DNA of 64,000 nucleotides, taken from positions 114,325 through 178,324 of the forward strand of contig SAPZ01000013.1 of NCBI GenBank assembly GCA_004020875.1, written 5' to 3'. The notes beneath the pieces are model-generated. The model searched no databases. It saw only the letters and a program-made list of their open reading frames with translations, and was not told where the DNA came from. Source of the DNA: Mesorhizobium sp. GTDB taxonomy: Bacteria > Pseudomonadota > Alphaproteobacteria > Rhizobiales > Rhizobiaceae. Below, one piece after another: positions 63,080 to 64,000 of the stretch. Both the position numbers and the translations under genes were made by a program. Numbering within the stretch: the first letter of the stretch is position 1; every line of letters begins with the position of its first letter.

Positions 63080-63554
63080 GACAGCTTATAACGCAGAATG
63101 GGCAAGAGGTTTACCTAATTCATGAATTAGGCTCGCTGCCAGAATGTGCGCCGGCCGTATATCCGCCAAGGTCCGCCCATTTCCTGCTGGACATCGCGAA
63201 CGAGCCATTTTCCGCCTGCTTGCGCGAATAAGAGACGATCAAGATACCTTGGCCACCCAGCGCCGTGAATCGATCTCCACCCGGTCCAACCTAGCTCGCG
63301 AAGAATCCCTTGACGGAGGCGTTTGATTATAGCCGGGTTGGCCAGCGCCCAGGAAAAAGGCGAAGAAGTTCATGCTCATTGGCGCCAAGCCCCCAGGATG
63401 TCGCAACCGCATCGAACCTCCATTCAGGTCAGCACGTCCGAAGCGTCCGTCTCGGTCTTCCCATTACTACAAGCTGACTGTCCGATTCCGACCCCAGAGC
63501 TTAAGCACCTCAATCGTTTTCCTCTTCGGCCAATCAAGGCCAAGGAGAACGAAG
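63080..63554. other. Noncoding stretch before the integrase fragment
   Basis: On the minus strand a protein-like frame without a start (LRQGILRELGWTGWRSIHG, FAQAGGKWLVRDVQQEMGG) ends at a stop at 63127-63129; I cannot assign it to a family and it may be a remnant. AAGGAG before the integrase ATG lies at the right end. Nothing else is recognised. Confidence 0.3.
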
Positions 63555-63893
63555 ATGGGTTACTCACGCTATGATCCCGCCGTGCAAGGTCGCGCGGCAT
63601 GGAACGCTGGCAAAGCCGTTGGTACAAAGCGACCACTTACCCAGAAACAGATCTGGGCAATCCGCTTCTTCCTCGACCGGGAAAGATGCCTGCGCGATCG
63701 TGCGCTTTTCGACCTGGCAATCGACCGCAAGCTGCGCGGGTGCGATTTGATCAAAATCAAGATTGGCGATGTCGTTGCAGGTGCAGACGTACGGACACGA
63801 GCCATAGTGGTGCAGCAGAAGACCGGCCGACCAGTCCAATTCGAATTGACCTCCGATGTGCGCTCCAGCCTATTGGCGTGGCTCGAACGTCGC
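63555..63893 (+). pseudogene. Tyrosine-type integrase, N-terminal half only
   Basis: The ATG at 63555 has AAGGAG upstream. The frame reads KRPLTQKQIWAIRFFLDRE, RDRALFDLAIDRKLRGCDLI (with the first catalytic-domain Arg region), KIKIGDVVAGADVRTRAIVV, QQKTGRPVQFELTSDVRSSL and LAWLERR. There the family pattern ends and the 110-bp repeat begins; the frame stays open to the window edge. The His-x-x-Arg and Tyr end of the catalytic domain is lost, so it cannot be active. Confidence 0.8.
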
Positions 63894-64000
63894 CATACAG
63901 AATTCTGCCGCAATCCGGAGATGCGATCAGTCCGATTGGAGGACCCTATTGAACCAACGGAACTTGGGATTGTTCGTTTCTGCCGCGGCATTCGCCGGGA
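63891..64000 (+). repeat. 110-bp direct repeat, right copy (continues past the window)
   Basis: Copy of 51044-51153 with one mismatch, beginning exactly where the integrase family pattern ends. The two copies enclose about 12.7 kb with the type I secretion locus and the nested IS. Confidence 0.85.
63949..64000 (+). CDS. Second copy of the Cys-repeat secreted protein gene, first codons only
   Basis: GGAGG and the TTG start are the same as in the gene at 51102. The visible codons read LNQRNLGLFVSAAAFAG, the signal peptide. Whether the rest is intact cannot be seen, since the window ends at 64000. Confidence 0.5.
   Translation, partial: MNQRNLGLFVSAAAFAG

Noticed and set aside
1-64000. CRISPR arrays, tRNA or rRNA genes, riboswitches
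   Set aside because: No regularly spaced repeat array, no tRNA cloverleaf or CCA-type end near the integrase remnants, and no rRNA-like sequence was noticed by eye; a covariance-model search would be needed to exclude small RNAs.

Overview
The window looks like a piece of a rhizobial genome (Hyphomicrobiales, most like Mesorhizobium or a close relative). It is GC-rich and has denitrification genes, many solute ABC transporters with catabolic operons, DUF993, DUF6894 and rhizobial integrase remnants, and dispersed palindromes. No rRNA, tRNA or CRISPR array was seen. Genus and replicon are inference.

Layout. (1) 1-4.6 kb: 5' part of nosZ, then nosR and a pseudoazurin gene, all on the minus strand; FNR/NnrR-type boxes precede nosR and the pseudoazurin gene. 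(2) 4.6-6.1 kb: decayed DNA with an integrase remnant and an amino-acid permease remnant. (3) 6.2-18.8 kb: an opine-like or modified-amino-acid catabolic cluster: a LysR regulator, a class V aminotransferase, an ornithine cyclodeaminase-family enzyme, a RidA protein, a three-subunit FAD/2Fe-2S amine oxidase and a five-gene peptide/opine-type ABC importer. A shared AAGTTATGA element lies in its two divergent promoter regions. (4) 18.9-37.2 kb: a self-contained regulon. A ribose-type ABC importer, alcohol, aldehyde, GMC and aldo-keto oxidoreductases, acyl-CoA dehydrogenase, SDR, CoA-transferase, enoyl-CoA hydratase, a DUF993 protein and a TIM-barrel isomerase are arranged around three divergent promoter regions. 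Each region carries a TAAC-N6-GTTA operator, and a TetR-type regulator sits at the end. This is the best candidate for an undescribed system: it seems to join sugar-like uptake and oxidation to acyl-CoA chemistry.

(5) 37.4-40.6 kb: remains of a P4-type integrase with putative arm-site repeats, an FkbM methyltransferase gene and repeat-rich noncoding DNA. (6) 40.7-49.9 kb: a second sugar ABC locus controlled by a ROK regulator, with a leaderless paralogue of its binding protein, a TIM-barrel isomerase, Gfo/Idh oxidoreductases and an ABM-domain protein. The block lies between two direct copies of a ~45-bp repeat, and the right copy truncates the last dehydrogenase. (7) 50-64 kb: pseudogenes (DUF4336, ketopantoate reductase), a small secreted Cys-repeat protein, a type I secretion locus (HlyD-like adaptor, ABC exporter with a degenerate C39 domain, a 131-aa unknown and a 1002-aa RTX-like substrate), an IS630 element split by an IS110/IS1111-type element, a DUF6894 protein and a truncated tyrosine integrase. 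The integrase runs into a second copy of the Cys-repeat gene start at the window edge.

The reading is by eye from translations and motifs; no database search was run. Substrates of the three transport/catabolic loci are not determined.
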